NCBI GenBank assembly: GCA_023443225.1
Contig: JAEZVF010000104.1
Location: 1-64,000 of the forward strand
Reading direction: 5' to 3'
DNA length: 64,000 bases
Source: Bacillota bacterium
GTDB taxonomy: Bacteria; Bacillota; Clostridia; Lachnospirales; Lachnospiraceae
The translations under genes were made by a program, and so were the position numbers. The notes beneath the pieces are model-generated. The model was given only the letters and a program-made list of their open reading frames with translations. It was not told where the DNA came from and made no database searches. Position 1 is the stretch's first letter. Every line of letters starts with the position of its first letter. Positions 25,966 through 35,881 of this stretch are shown here, piece by piece.

Positions 25966-26598
25966 TTACTTCTTTACCGGTTTGTTCTTTAATTGACACT
26001 TTAATACATAACGGTTTAAAATATCACTCTGTAAATTCAGTTTACATCCATAGAGAAACCCTCTATTTCTTGGCAATTCAGTCACTCTGACTATCTCACC
26101 CAAGAGTGGCAATTTACAATTCTTGGATATGTCAAGCATTACCTTGATATATGCTATATCGTCCACTTTTCGATTCATGATGAATCCAATGCCTGTTAAA
26201 CTAATGTCTTTTAACATTCCCGAGAATTCAATTACATTTCCATCACTCTTAATTAATTTTAATGAATGAGCCTCACCAACAAAAGCACGATATGCCTCTC
26301 TCCGGTTCATTATCTTTTGTTCAATATCACATGAAACACCGTACAAATACAAACCTTGATAAGTTACAAGCTTTAATTTTAAACTTTCAAAGTTATAAAT
26401 TCCTCCATCTCCCGTATAAGACAGTAATGCATTCTTAATTTTTGATACGTCAATGGGCTTATTATTGCTACAGATTGCTTGTATGAATATCATATCATCT
26501 AACTTCAGTTGAATAGACACGTTCATACAGTAATCTACGTTCTGATATTTGAACCGGAATTCAAGTTTCTCTAGTTCTGGTAATTCATTCAGTCTCAT
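25966..26598 (-). CDS. PilZ domain protein, probable c-di-GMP receptor
   Basis: 210 residues. The C-terminal PilZ domain (about 97-200) keeps both ligand motifs: RxxxR within NRREAYRAF and DxSxxG as DISLTGIG. The N-terminal domain (1-95) has a YcgR-N/YpfB-like layout. Such proteins couple c-di-GMP to motility or surface functions; no flagellar or polysaccharide gene is adjacent, so the output is unknown. AGGAGG lies 9 nt upstream of the ATG. Monocistronic, with its own terminator. Confidence 0.85.
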   Translation of the reverse strand: MRLNELPELEKLEFRFKYQNVDYCMNVSIQLKLDDMIFIQAICSNNKPIDVSKIKNALLSYTGDGGIYNFESLKLKLVTYQGLYLYGVSCDIEQKIMNRREAYRAFVGEAHSLKLIKSDGNVIEFSGMLKDISLTGIGFIMNRKVDDIAYIKVMLDISKNCKLPLLGEIVRVTELPRNRGFLYGCKLNLQSDILNRYVLKCQLKNKPVKK

Positions 26599-26845
26599 GG
26601 CCCCCTACCTCCTATGAAATTCTGAAATAATCTATTAGGTATTTACTACTATATTATTCTATAATTTGTTAAAATGCAATATTATTTATGATTAATTTTT
26701 AATATTTGTAAATTTTGTGTAAACTAAGTGCCTAAATATAACTTATCTGCTAAGTATCAACTAATCTTTCTTCCTATATTTCATATTGATAATAATAAAT
26801 ATAACAGGAATTAATATTAGTTTCTCATTTTGCTCATATATGACA

Positions 26846-27043
26846 CTATTGTATCTTACGTTTGAATATTGAGATGATCCACCTTGTACTACCATAACTT
26901 TGAGCAGCAGCAACGGTGTTTACTAACTCCCATCCCTGTGAACCCATTTCATTCAAATCATTTTGAAATGAGTATTGGTCAACCTTACCCCCTAAAACTC
27001 CCTTAGCATCAGTAAAAATTGTTTTGTATTCAAATTTCTCCAT
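26846..27043 (-). CDS. DUF4177 small protein
   Basis: 65 residues: MEKFEYKTIFTDAKG ... LNEMGSQGWELVNTVAA ... RWIISIFKRKIQ. The W-E-L-V block after a Gly-x-x-Gly turn is the DUF4177 hallmark; function is unknown. The longer frame starts at 27079, but GAGGAGG is 8 nt before ATG 27043 and the domain starts there. It stands alone between PilZ and tRNA-Glu; the 200 nt upstream hold no clear promoter. Confidence 0.75.
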   Translation of the reverse strand: MEKFEYKTIFTDAKGVLGGKVDQYSFQNDLNEMGSQGWELVNTVAAAQSYGSTRWIISIFKRKIQ

Positions 27044-27196
27044 GTTCCTATCCTCCTCAAATTTCATTTGTATAAGCAAGTGTTCTTATTGGATATGTCA
27101 ATCCGTCGTTCTTTTCTTTTAATAATTTCCTCCATTCATCTGAAAATATTTATTATTTATATACTACCTTAATTGTAATTTTTTTGCAACTGCATT

Positions 27197-27238
27197 AAAA
27201 ACAAAAAAGCACTACACAGTTAAATCCTATGTAGTACT
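27197..27238 (-). terminator. Strong terminator without an obvious gene
   Basis: On the minus strand AGTACTACATAG pairs with CTGTGTAGTGCT over 12 bp, followed by TTTTTTGTTTTT. No gene ends here: the tRNA-Glu unit already stops at 27345. Only short open frames lie between 27239 and 27345. Confidence 0.8.
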
Positions 27239-27344
27239 CTTGTTTTGTATTTAACATACAATATTCGTTGTAACTAACCCACGCTTTGACCCACCGATAT
27301 CATTTTTTAACAGTCTGAAATGGTTTGAAACGAAAAATTGACTA

Positions 27345-27407
27345 ATAAATAAAAAAACTCATAAATCCTCCAAACCTTGTGACAGTTGTTTACGGGAGTT
27401 TATGAAT
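27345..27407 (-). terminator. Intrinsic terminator of tRNA-Glu
   Basis: On the minus strand ATTCATAAACTCC pairs, with small internal loops, with GGAGGATTTATGAGT and is followed by TTTTTTTATTT. It begins about 25 nt after the tRNA 3' end. Confidence 0.7.
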
Positions 27408-27431
27408 TTAGTGTGTAGAACGTATTATTAA

Positions 27432-27503
27432 CAGCTCGTAGGAGAATCGAACCCCTGTTTCCGCCTTGAGAGGGCGGCGTCTTGACCGCTTGACCAACGA
27501 GCC
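27432..27503 (-). tRNA. tRNA-Glu (anticodon CTC)
   Basis: 72 nt without encoded CCA. Acceptor GGCTCGT pairs with ACGAGCT (first pair G-U), anticodon stem CCGCC/GGCGG closes a CTCTCAA loop giving anticodon CTC, and the T arm AGGGG-TTCGATT-CTCCT is normal. It has its own promoter and terminator. The CTC isoacceptor reads GAG; the more common TTC gene is not in this window. Confidence 0.93.
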
Positions 27504-27517
27504 TCACAACAAGATGT

Positions 27518-27546
27518 ATTGTACCTCATTTGATACTAAAAAGCAA
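27518..27546 (-). promoter_or_regulatory. Sigma-A promoter of tRNA-Glu
   Basis: TTGCTT, 17-nt spacer, TACAAT on the minus strand; predicted start about 8 nt before the mature tRNA 5' end. Confidence 0.6.
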
Positions 27547-27577
27547 GAATTATTTTTATTTTTTAATAAATATTTTA

Positions 27578-27628
27578 GTTTGAGTGTCATAAGACTAAAA
27601 GGCTTACTTGGGTTTATGACACCCAAAC
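27578..27628 (-). other. 15-bp hairpin downstream of polC
   Basis: GTTTGGGTGTCATAA and TTATGACACTCAAAC (minus strand) pair over 15 bp with one G-U, with a 21-nt loop. The tail is A/T-mixed (TAAAATATTTATT), so it may be an atypical terminator or a 3'-end stabiliser of the long operon. Confidence 0.6.
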
Positions 27629-27635
27629 CATACTT

Positions 27636-27657
27636 ATAACATGTATATACATGTTAT
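27636..27657. repeat. Perfect 22-bp palindrome at the polC stop codon
   Basis: ATAACATGTAT followed directly by ATACATGTTAT. It includes the TAA stop of polC and precedes the 15-bp hairpin, giving two stacked stems at the mRNA 3' end. Confidence 0.6.
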
Positions 27658-30600
27658 TGTAAAAAATCCATTAAGGAAATCTGGTTAGAAATTGGAAGAT
27701 CATCTAACAAACCTAAATCTACCATAAGATCAACTACCGTTGTACTGACTTTACAACGGCTTCTAAAATCATCTCTTGACAAGAATTTTCCATTGGTTAC
27801 TGCTTCAACAACCGCATCTGCTGCCTTATCCCCTAATCCGTCGATTGTACTCAAGGAAGGCATCAACTTACCGTCAATAATCTGAAATTCATGAGCTTTT
27901 GCAGTATAGATATCCAATGGCAGGAATTCAAATCCTCTTGCATACATTTCCTGAACAATTTTCATGTCTTTAAGTACATCCTGTTCTTTCTTGGTTAATT
28001 CATTGCTGCGTCTCTTATAATCTGCTATATAATGCTCCAGGCGCTCCCTTCCCAGACACATCAATTCATAACTAAATGCAGAAGCGCGAATACTGAAATA
28101 AGCAGCATAATATGCCAATGGATAATAAACCTTAAAATATGCGATGCGAAATGCCATCATAACATAGGCAGCTGCATGGGCCTTTGGAAACATATATTTA
28201 ATCCGCTTGCAAGACCAAATGTACCATTCCGGTACATTGGAAGCTAACATCGCTTCTTCCATCTCTGGCGTTAGTCCTTTACCCTTACGCACACTTTCCA
28301 TAATCTTGAAGGAAAGACCACTATCTACTCCCATACCAATCAAGTATGTCATAATATCATCACGGGTACAAATTGCAGTCGATAGGGTACACTTTCCTTC
28401 CGTTATCAAGGTCTGTGCATTATTTAACCATACATCAGTACCATGAGATAAACCTGAAATCCGAACCAGATCCGAGAAAGTCTTTGGTTTTGTGTCTCGA
28501 AGCATCTGCATAACGAAATCAGTTCCAAATTCAGGCACTCCAAGGGAACCAAGGTCACATCCACCCAAATCTTCCGGTCGGATTCCCAAGGCACTTAAAT
28601 TATCAAATAGAGATAATACCTTTTGATCATCCAATCGTATCGATTTGGCGTCTACACCTGTTAAATCCTCCAACATTCGAATCATAGTAGGATCGTCGTG
28701 ACCAAGAATATCTAATTTTAACAAGTTATGATCGATGGAATGATAATCAAAATGTGTGGTTATCGTTTTTGTTGTCATATCATTTGCAGGTCTTTGAACT
28801 GGAGTGAAGGAATATATTTTTTCTCCATGAGGTAATACAATGATTCCACCGGGATGTTGTCCAGTCGTTCTTCTAACACCGACACAACCACTTGCAATAC
28901 GTTCAATTTCTGCCCTTCTTTTGTGTTGATTACGTTCTTCGAAATATTTAAATACATAACCATATGCTGTCTTCTCGGCTAAAGTACCAATCGTGCCGGC
29001 TCGGAAGGTTTGCCCTTCTCCGAAAATAACTTCGGTATAGTCATGTGCATGGCACTGGTATTCACCAGAGAAATTTAGATCAATATCCGGCTCTTTGTCA
29101 CCATGAAATCCCAGAAAGGTTTCAAATGGGATATCATGTCCATCTTTACTTAAGGGTTGTCCACAAACCGGGCAATCCTTATCCGGCATATCACATCCGG
29201 AACTTCCGGCATACTTTTTAACTTCCTCAGATTCAAAATCAGAATAAAAGCAATTCGTGCAATAATAATGTGCAGCTAAGGGATTTACCTCTGTAATACC
29301 AGACATCGTTGCAACAAAAGATGAACCAACAGATCCTCTCGAACCTACTAGATAACCATCTTCATTCGATTTCCATACCAACTTCTGCGCAATAATGTAC
29401 ATAACGGCAAATCCATTTGTAATAATGGAATGAAGTTCGTGTTCTAATCTTTCTTCAACCTGTTTTGGCAGATTAGGACCATACATAGAATGCGCTTTAT
29501 CATAACAGATATTACGAAGGTCCGTGTCAGAATTCTCTATCACAGGCGGACATTTATCCGGACGTACCGGGGATATCTTCTCAATCATATCTGCTATTTT
29601 ATTTGTGTTAGTAATAACTAGTTCCGTTGCTTTTTCTTTTCCCAGATACATAAATTCATCCAGCATTTCCTCTGTGGTTCTAAAATACAGCGGAGCTTGA
29701 TTGTCAGCATCCTTAAATCCCTTCCCCGCCATAATGATACGCCGGTAAACTTCATCCTCCGGATCCATGAAATGCACATCACATGTTGCAACTACCAATT
29801 TATTGAATTCTTCACCTAGACTTACAATTTTACGGTTGATTTCCATTAATTCTTCTTTTGAATTAATATTAATCTTATTACTATGTATCATGAAATCATT
29901 ATTTCCCAGGGGTTGAATCTCGAAATAATCATAAAAATTAACCAAACGATGAATTTCTTCTGGTGGCTGTTCCCTGAGAATTGCCTGATACAGTTCTCCT
30001 GCTTCACAGGCAGATCCGATTAATAACCCTTCTCGGTTCTCTAAAAACACACTTTTGGGTATTCGAGGTCTTTTACTATAATAATCAATATGGGACAAAG
30101 AGATCAGTTTGTACAGGTTCACGCGTCCAATATCATTCTGTGCCAATATAATAGCATGATTGGTTGGCATTTTCTTAATTGCTTCCGGAGACATTTTTCC
30201 TAAGGAGTTAATTTCATTAATGGAATTTATGCCTTGCTCCTTTAGCATTTCCATAAATTTAAGAAATATATTTGCTGTCGCTTCTGCATCATCTACTGCC
30301 CTGTGATGATTCTCTAAGGAAATGTTTAATGCTTTTGCCACGTGGTTAAGCTTGTATCTGCTTAGCTCTGGTAAAAGTATTCTTGCCAATCCAACGGTAT
30401 CAATTACGGTAAAATCAGGTTCCATTCCCAATTCTTCAGCTTTCTTAGTAATAAAACTAACATCGAAAGAAGCATTATGAGCAACTAAAACCGATTGCTT
30501 ACAAAAATCAAGGAATTGCGGAAGAATTACATCAATCATTGGGTATTCCATAACCATCTCATCATTGATGCCAGTCAGTTCTTCTATTTCAAAAGGAATT

Positions 30601-32144
30601 GGAACATCTGGATTAATAAAGCTGCTAAAACGGTCTATAACAACACCACCCGAAATTTTAATCGCCCCGATTTCAATAATACGATCCTTTACCGGACCAA
30701 ATCCAGTTGTTTCGATATCAAAAACCACAAAGGAATCCTGAAAGCTTTGTCCTTTTTCATTGACTACCACTTCCTTCAGGTCATCAACAAGATAAGCTTC
30801 CACTCCGTATATTACCTTAAATTGTTTCAAGCGTTCCCATTCTGATTCCGGATAATCTTTCTTATTTAACGCATGATTTGCTTCCGGAAAGGATTGGACT
30901 ACACCATGATCTGTGATTGCAATTGCTTTATGCCCCCATTCAAAGGCTCGTTTCACTAGATCTTTTACATCCACTACCGCATCCATATCACTCATCATAG
31001 TGTGGGCATGAAGTTCAACTCGTTTCTCAGGGCTGTTATCCTTTTTCGAGATTGTAAACCCTGGAATTGTCTTAATGCCAACAATGGAGCCAATTGTTAT
31101 CTCACGGTCATATTTATCCATTAATGCCATTCCCTTTAGTTTGATAAATTGACCTTTTCTTAATACACTGGTAACTTCTTCTGCTTCTTCTGTTTTAATA
31201 AATATCTTTCCTTGTATAGAATCCGTGAAATCCGTCATAGAAAAGATAATGATGGTTTTTTCATTTCTCAATTCTCTTGCTTCTACATCCAGAATTTTAC
31301 CCCGGATTACAACTTCACCAATCTCATCCTGTACGTCAAAAATGGGGATTGCTTCCCCTTCGAAACCCTTACCGTATATGGTGTCGGGGTCGTTTATCGT
31401 TTTTTTGTAGCTGTATTTTCCCTTTTCATATTTGCTCTTCGGTTTACCTACCTTGCTATCATTGTTTTCTTTCGTTGCTGCGATTTCCTGACGAACCTCA
31501 ATTTCCTGTCGGACAGATTTCGATGATTGTAACTCCGTTGCGTTTTGATCCTTATGTTCACTACTATTATTATGTTCCATTGAAAGTGAGCTTCTCTTTA
31601 TTGCTTCATATTCATATTCTTCTGCTTCTTCTTTTTTCTTTGGTTCATGATATTCAAAACGTACGTGGATATCAAAATTGAATCGGTCACGAAACAGATC
31701 CGAAAGCTGCTGTATGATATTAGCAGACATCTTCCGAACCAAAAAATTCTCCTCACAGTCAAAGATAAGCACATTATCTTCAAAGCGTATCTCGGCTAGT
31801 TCAAATACATTATACTCTAAAATGCTTTTCTCTTTAAACTCTTCGAGAATGCTGTCACGATAGATTTGATACAATTTTTCCGGGGTATATTGCTCTGATA
31901 GAGTATAGTTCTCATAAATTACAACTGCATTCGTTGTTGATGAAAACAATTGTTTGTAAATCTGAGACTCCATTTTTTTTATACTTTTTCGCTGTATCAG
32001 CCGCTTGCTCTTCATGTATATTCTAAATTCTGCTTTTGATTTTGAAACCGTCACACGTTCTACCAATACATCCCGAAATAGTCCCTCTAAATCTTTTGGT
32101 AGATTCGTTAACTGATCAAATACTTCAAAAAATAGCATACCCAT
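27654..32144 (-). CDS. polC: DNA polymerase III alpha subunit, Gram-positive PolC type
   Basis: 1496 residues, normal for clostridial PolC. Domains in order: N-terminal NI/NII region (1-165), a charged linker, OB fold (about 268-360), PHP part 1 (VELHAHTMMSD near 376), inserted DEDD 3'-5' exonuclease (FVVFDIETTG near 472-481, D476/E478), PHP part 2, a Cys4 zinc module (CTNC ... CPVC), and the polymerase core with PDIDLNFSGEYQ. It is the replicative polymerase with built-in proofreading. Start: ATG 32144 and ATG 32138 are both possible, each with only a weak GGGG element. Last gene of a long operon, 39 nt after ispG. Confidence 0.97.
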   Translation of the reverse strand: MGMLFFEVFDQLTNLPKDLEGLFRDVLVERVTVSKSKAEFRIYMKSKRLIQRKSIKKMESQIYKQLFSSTTNAVVIYENYTLSEQYTPEKLYQIYRDSILEEFKEKSILEYNVFELAEIRFEDNVLIFDCEENFLVRKMSANIIQQLSDLFRDRFNFDIHVRFEYHEPKKKEEAEEYEYEAIKRSSLSMEHNNSSEHKDQNATELQSSKSVRQEIEVRQEIAATKENNDSKVGKPKSKYEKGKYSYKKTINDPDTIYGKGFEGEAIPIFDVQDEIGEVVIRGKILDVEARELRNEKTIIIFSMTDFTDSIQGKIFIKTEEAEEVTSVLRKGQFIKLKGMALMDKYDREITIGSIVGIKTIPGFTISKKDNSPEKRVELHAHTMMSDMDAVVDVKDLVKRAFEWGHKAIAITDHGVVQSFPEANHALNKKDYPESEWERLKQFKVIYGVEAYLVDDLKEVVVNEKGQSFQDSFVVFDIETTGFGPVKDRIIEIGAIKISGGVVIDRFSSFINPDVPIPFEIEELTGINDEMVMEYPMIDVILPQFLDFCKQSVLVAHNASFDVSFITKKAEELGMEPDFTVIDTVGLARILLPELSRYKLNHVAKALNISLENHHRAVDDAEATANIFLKFMEMLKEQGINSINEINSLGKMSPEAIKKMPTNHAIILAQNDIGRVNLYKLISLSHIDYYSKRPRIPKSVFLENREGLLIGSACEAGELYQAILREQPPEEIHRLVNFYDYFEIQPLGNNDFMIHSNKININSKEELMEINRKIVSLGEEFNKLVVATCDVHFMDPEDEVYRRIIMAGKGFKDADNQAPLYFRTTEEMLDEFMYLGKEKATELVITNTNKIADMIEKISPVRPDKCPPVIENSDTDLRNICYDKAHSMYGPNLPKQVEERLEHELHSIITNGFAVMYIIAQKLVWKSNEDGYLVGSRGSVGSSFVATMSGITEVNPLAAHYYCTNCFYSDFESEEVKKYAGSSGCDMPDKDCPVCGQPLSKDGHDIPFETFLGFHGDKEPDIDLNFSGEYQCHAHDYTEVIFGEGQTFRAGTIGTLAEKTAYGYVFKYFEERNQHKRRAEIERIASGCVGVRRTTGQHPGGIIVLPHGEKIYSFTPVQRPANDMTTKTITTHFDYHSIDHNLLKLDILGHDDPTMIRMLEDLTGVDAKSIRLDDQKVLSLFDNLSALGIRPEDLGGCDLGSLGVPEFGTDFVMQMLRDTKPKTFSDLVRISGLSHGTDVWLNNAQTLITEGKCTLSTAICTRDDIMTYLIGMGVDSGLSFKIMESVRKGKGLTPEMEEAMLASNVPEWYIWSCKRIKYMFPKAHAAAYVMMAFRIAYFKVYYPLAYYAAYFSIRASAFSYELMCLGRERLEHYIADYKRRSNELTKKEQDVLKDMKIVQEMYARGFEFLPLDIYTAKAHEFQIIDGKLMPSLSTIDGLGDKAADAVVEAVTNGKFLSRDDFRSRCKVSTTVVDLMVDLGLLDDLPISNQISLMDFLQ

Positions 32145-32183
32145 GGCCGTGCCCCATTTCTAATCTTTATCATGGAAGAATTC

Positions 32184-33245
32184 TTAATTATCCCTTCCAT
32201 TTAGCTTCATAAGTTCTTCACGAAGGGCAGATAACAATTCACTTTCTGCTACCTTTCGAATTATTTCACCCTTTTTTATTATTACTCCTTCACCATTGCC
32301 GCCTGCAATTCCGATGTCGGCCTCTTTTGCTTCACCAGGCCCATTTACTACACATCCCATAACAGCAACCTTAATATCGGAGTTTATATCTTGAATTATA
32401 TTCTCTACTTCACCAGCTAGTTTAATTAAGTCAATTTGTGTTCTGCCACAGGTTGGACAAGACACCAATTCAACTCCGCCTTTTCGCAAACCTAAAGTCT
32501 TAAGTATCAATTTGGCAGATTTTATTTCTTCTACTGGGTTACCCGTTAAGGACACCCGTATGGTATTTCCAATACCTTGATAAAGTATAATTCCCAAACC
32601 AACACTGGATTTAATATTACCGGAAAGAAGTGTACCTGCCTCTGTTATACCAACATGCAGTGGATAATCCGTCTTTTTTGCAATTAATTCATGGGCTTTT
32701 ACACACATTAATACATGCGAAGACTTAATACTAATAACTAATTTGTCATAACCTATTTCTTCAATTATCCGGACTTTATCTAAAGCACTCTCCACAATTC
32801 CTTCTGCTGTAACACCTTGGTATTTTGCAATTAATTCTTTTTCTAAAGATCCGCTGTTAACACCAACACGAATCGGTATATGACCTTCTTTTGCTGCTTC
32901 AACCACAGCTTTAACTTTTTCTATACTTCCGATATTTCCTGGATTGATGCGGATCTTATCTGCACCATTCTTTATCGCTGCAATTGCTAGCCGATAATCA
33001 AAATGAATATCGGCAACCAGAGGAATATGAATCTGCTTCTTTATTTCTCGGAAAGCTTCTGCCGCTTGCATCGTTGGAACCGCACATCTTATGATATCAC
33101 AACCTGCAGCTTCTAATTCCAGAATCTGTGCAACCGTTGCCGATACATTCTCTGTCTTGGTATTGGTCATGGACTGAATCAATATTGGATTGCTTCCTCC
33201 AATTACTTTATTACCTATGGAAATAACTTTCGTTTTCTCTCTCAT
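32184..33245 (-). CDS. ispG: 4-hydroxy-3-methylbut-2-en-1-yl diphosphate synthase
   Basis: 353 residues. The penultimate enzyme of the MEP isoprenoid pathway, converting MEcPP to HMBPP. The [4Fe-4S] cysteines are visible in VSCPTCGRTQ and MGCVVNGPGEA. The TIM-barrel start reads VIGGSNPILIQSMTNT. GTG 33248 and ATG 33245 are tandem starts behind GGAG (6 and 9 nt); the ATG is used. It lies 18 nt after rseP and in the same operon as dxr, another MEP enzyme. Confidence 0.97.
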   Translation of the reverse strand: MREKTKVISIGNKVIGGSNPILIQSMTNTKTENVSATVAQILELEAAGCDIIRCAVPTMQAAEAFREIKKQIHIPLVADIHFDYRLAIAAIKNGADKIRINPGNIGSIEKVKAVVEAAKEGHIPIRVGVNSGSLEKELIAKYQGVTAEGIVESALDKVRIIEEIGYDKLVISIKSSHVLMCVKAHELIAKKTDYPLHVGITEAGTLLSGNIKSSVGLGIILYQGIGNTIRVSLTGNPVEEIKSAKLILKTLGLRKGGVELVSCPTCGRTQIDLIKLAGEVENIIQDINSDIKVAVMGCVVNGPGEAKEADIGIAGGNGEGVIIKKGEIIRKVAESELLSALREELMKLNGRDN

Positions 33246-33263
33246 CACTCAAAGCTCCAATCT

Positions 33264-34625
33264 CTAAAATAGCCTGTTGATGTCATTAAACATAACAAAT
33301 ACCATTAATATCATTAATGCCACTAATCCAATCATATGAACCAGGCCTTCCTTATTCTGGTCGATCGGTTTTCCACGAAATGCCTCAAGGAAAAGAAAGA
33401 TAAGACGTCCACCGTCGAGTGCCGGTATCGGTAAGAGATTCATGACGCCTAGGTTGGCACTTAACATGATACTCATTAGTATCATATTTAAAAATATATA
33501 TATTATTCCATCCCTTTTGCTGGCTTCATAAGTATCTCCAATCATATTAACAATACCAACTGGTCCAGCCATTTCCTTCGTGCTTATCCTACCGGTAATT
33601 AATTGACCTAACCCCTTAATAGTAGTAACAATGAAGTATTTTACTTCTACAGCGCTGTATTTAAATACCCCGATTATATTAGTCTTCTCTCTATTGGTAT
33701 TAACATGAAATCCGGTTGTATAATAGGAATATGCTACAGGCGTAACCTCTACACTCTTTGTTTCTCCATTTCTGCGATATGTTACTTGAATGGGCGCTGT
33801 GGTCAATGGGTTATCCTGAAAATACTGGCTTAATTCACTACCACTTGTAATTGGAGTATCATTAATCTTCTGTATAATATCTCCTTGTTTCATACCAGCT
33901 TTGTCAAACGGCATCCCTTCATCAATGGAAGAAATATCTGCTTCTGTTGCATCACCTGTATACCCAATACCCAAACGATAGGTATCAATCTTTGTAGGTG
34001 TAATCTTAATCTTATTTGTCCCTTTTTCTCCCTTACGCATATAAGAAACTGTAATATCACTACCATCCAGAGGATTAAATTGAAGGTAAGTTTCATATTC
34101 ACGGCCAATGTCAACTCGACTTCCATTGAAATTGGTTATAATATCACCAGGCAAAAGGCCAGCCTCTTGCGCTACAGAATTTTCTTCAACCTGAATTACT
34201 CTTGCCGGATCATAACCAACCATTCCAACAATAATCATAGCAAGAATGAATGCTAAAATAAAATTAAATAAAGGACCGGCAAAAATAACTGAAATTCTGG
34301 CCCACACACCCTTCTTATTGAAAGCTCTGTCATCATTTAGTACTTCATCTTCCCCCATCATGATACAAGAACCACCAACCGGGAACAATTTCCATGAATA
34401 TTTAGTGGTATCTTTCCATTCCGGCGTTTCTTCAAAATCATGTTGTGATAGGAAAAATCTTGGTCGATAACCTTTCTTTGTTTTTACCAGAGTGATAACT
34501 CTTTGTCCCATTCCTATAGAAAATTCCCTAACAAATATTTGGTTCTTCTTTGCCAAAAGGAAATGTCCCAATTCATGAATAATAATAATTAAACTAAATA
34601 CTAAAATAGATAAAATAATATTCAT
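33264..34625 (-). CDS. rseP: Site-2 protease RseP/RasP (M50 zinc metalloprotease)
   Basis: 453 residues. Catalytic HExxH is H17-E18-L-G-H21 in TM1; the second metal site is NLLPIPALDGGR near the C-terminus. Two PDZ domains lie between (about 130-215 and 215-300). It cuts transmembrane segments of anti-sigma factors and signal peptide remnants. A stretch of about 25 residues between the first helix and FPVGGSCIMMGE (FFLSQHDFEETPEWKDTTKY) is longer than in many homologues. GGAGG precedes the ATG. Positioned between dxr and ispG. Confidence 0.95.
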   Translation of the reverse strand: MNIILSILVFSLIIIIHELGHFLLAKKNQIFVREFSIGMGQRVITLVKTKKGYRPRFFLSQHDFEETPEWKDTTKYSWKLFPVGGSCIMMGEDEVLNDDRAFNKKGVWARISVIFAGPLFNFILAFILAMIIVGMVGYDPARVIQVEENSVAQEAGLLPGDIITNFNGSRVDIGREYETYLQFNPLDGSDITVSYMRKGEKGTNKIKITPTKIDTYRLGIGYTGDATEADISSIDEGMPFDKAGMKQGDIIQKINDTPITSGSELSQYFQDNPLTTAPIQVTYRRNGETKSVEVTPVAYSYYTTGFHVNTNREKTNIIGVFKYSAVEVKYFIVTTIKGLGQLITGRISTKEMAGPVGIVNMIGDTYEASKRDGIIYIFLNMILMSIMLSANLGVMNLLPIPALDGGRLIFLFLEAFRGKPIDQNKEGLVHMIGLVALMILMVFVMFNDINRLF

Positions 34626-34667
34626 TTATACCTCCTACTATAGTAAACTAAATCAATTCATTACATA

Positions 34668-35816
34668 TTAACGTTTTACAATACTCTCTATAAAATCATA
34701 TGTTTCGTTTTCTATATTAAGAATTCCTGAAACCGTTGGGTTTTGTACTATTTTATGGTGATTCATAGCGGCTTCTATTAATTCTGTAATTTCCAAGTAT
34801 TTGATTTGTCTATTTAAAAATTTTGATACTGCTAGTTCGTTTGCTGCGTTATAAACGGTAGGCATACTTCCACCTTGCTTTGCTGCCTGATAAGCCAGCC
34901 TTAATCCGGAGAAGGTATTCATGTCCGGCTTTTCAAAAGTTAACATACCCAGTTCGAAAAAGTTTACACGGCTTCCACCGAGGAATCTTCGATTAGGATA
35001 AAAGAGTGCATATTGAATCGGAAGCTTCATGTCCGGTGTTCCCATTTGTGCAATGATGCCACCGTCTTCAAATTCTACCGCTGAATGAATCACGCTCTGT
35101 GGTTGTATTACCACCTGTATTTTATCCAGTTCTACGTCAAATAACCATTTTGCTTCCATAACTTCAAGGCCTTTGTTTACCATGGTGGAAGAATCAATCG
35201 TAATTTTTTTCCCCATAGACCAATTCGGATGCTTTAAGGCATCTTCTAATTGAACCTTAACTAAATCTTTTTTTTCTTTGCCACGGAAAGGGCCACCAGA
35301 AGCTGTCAAAATAATTTTACTAATTGTATTTCCCTGTTCGCCATTTAATGCTTGAAAAATAGCGGAATGTTCACTGTCCACTGGAAGAAGTTTAACACCA
35401 TATTCCTTTACTAAGGGCATGATTAAGTGACCTGCGGTTACAAGGGTTTCTTTATTCGCAAGTGCAATGTCCTTACCAGCTCGAATTGCTTCAATAGTGG
35501 GACGGATCCCAATCATACCTACCATAGCAGTTAGTACAATTTCTGCATCCTTTTCCGTAGCGCAAGTAATCAAACCATCCATGCCTGATACAATAGCTAC
35601 CGATATATCTTTCACACGAATGGCTAATTCTTTTGCTTTTTCTTCCTCCCAAACGCATACTGTACGAGGCAGAAATTCTCTAATCTGCTTTTCTAATAAA
35701 TCTATGTTATGACCTGCTGCTAATGCACAGATTTTTAATTCTTTATTATTTCTAACAACTTCAAGTGTCTGCGTTCCAATGGAACCTGTAGATCCAAGAA
35801 CCGAGATACATTTCAT
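34668..35816 (-). CDS. dxr: 1-deoxy-D-xylulose 5-phosphate reductoisomerase
   Basis: 382 residues. First committed step of the MEP pathway (DXP to MEP, NADPH-dependent). The N-terminal Rossmann motif is GSTGSIGTQTLEV; the metal/substrate region includes LLPVDSEHSAIFQAL and ILTASGGPFRG; the KHPNWSMGKKITIDSSTMVNKG block is typical. AGAGG precedes the ATG. It follows cdsA by 65 nt in the operon. Confidence 0.97.
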   Translation of the reverse strand: MKCISVLGSTGSIGTQTLEVVRNNKELKICALAAGHNIDLLEKQIREFLPRTVCVWEEEKAKELAIRVKDISVAIVSGMDGLITCATEKDAEIVLTAMVGMIGIRPTIEAIRAGKDIALANKETLVTAGHLIMPLVKEYGVKLLPVDSEHSAIFQALNGEQGNTISKIILTASGGPFRGKEKKDLVKVQLEDALKHPNWSMGKKITIDSSTMVNKGLEVMEAKWLFDVELDKIQVVIQPQSVIHSAVEFEDGGIIAQMGTPDMKLPIQYALFYPNRRFLGGSRVNFFELGMLTFEKPDMNTFSGLRLAYQAAKQGGSMPTVYNAANELAVSKFLNRQIKYLEITELIEAAMNHHKIVQNPTVSGILNIENETYDFIESIVKR

Positions 35817-35881
35817 TCTAAAACCTCTTTCTCAAATAATCTTGTGAACTAGCGGATACTCATATCCGTTTTCTTAATAGG

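Noticed and set aside
27044..27653. Integrative element at tRNA-Glu
   Set aside because: No integrase gene, no repeat of the tRNA 3' end and no cargo genes are visible; only an unexplained terminator remains.
31277..31681. 134-codon plus-strand open frame
   Set aside because: Antisense to polC; composition is that of a shadow frame and no start signal is present.
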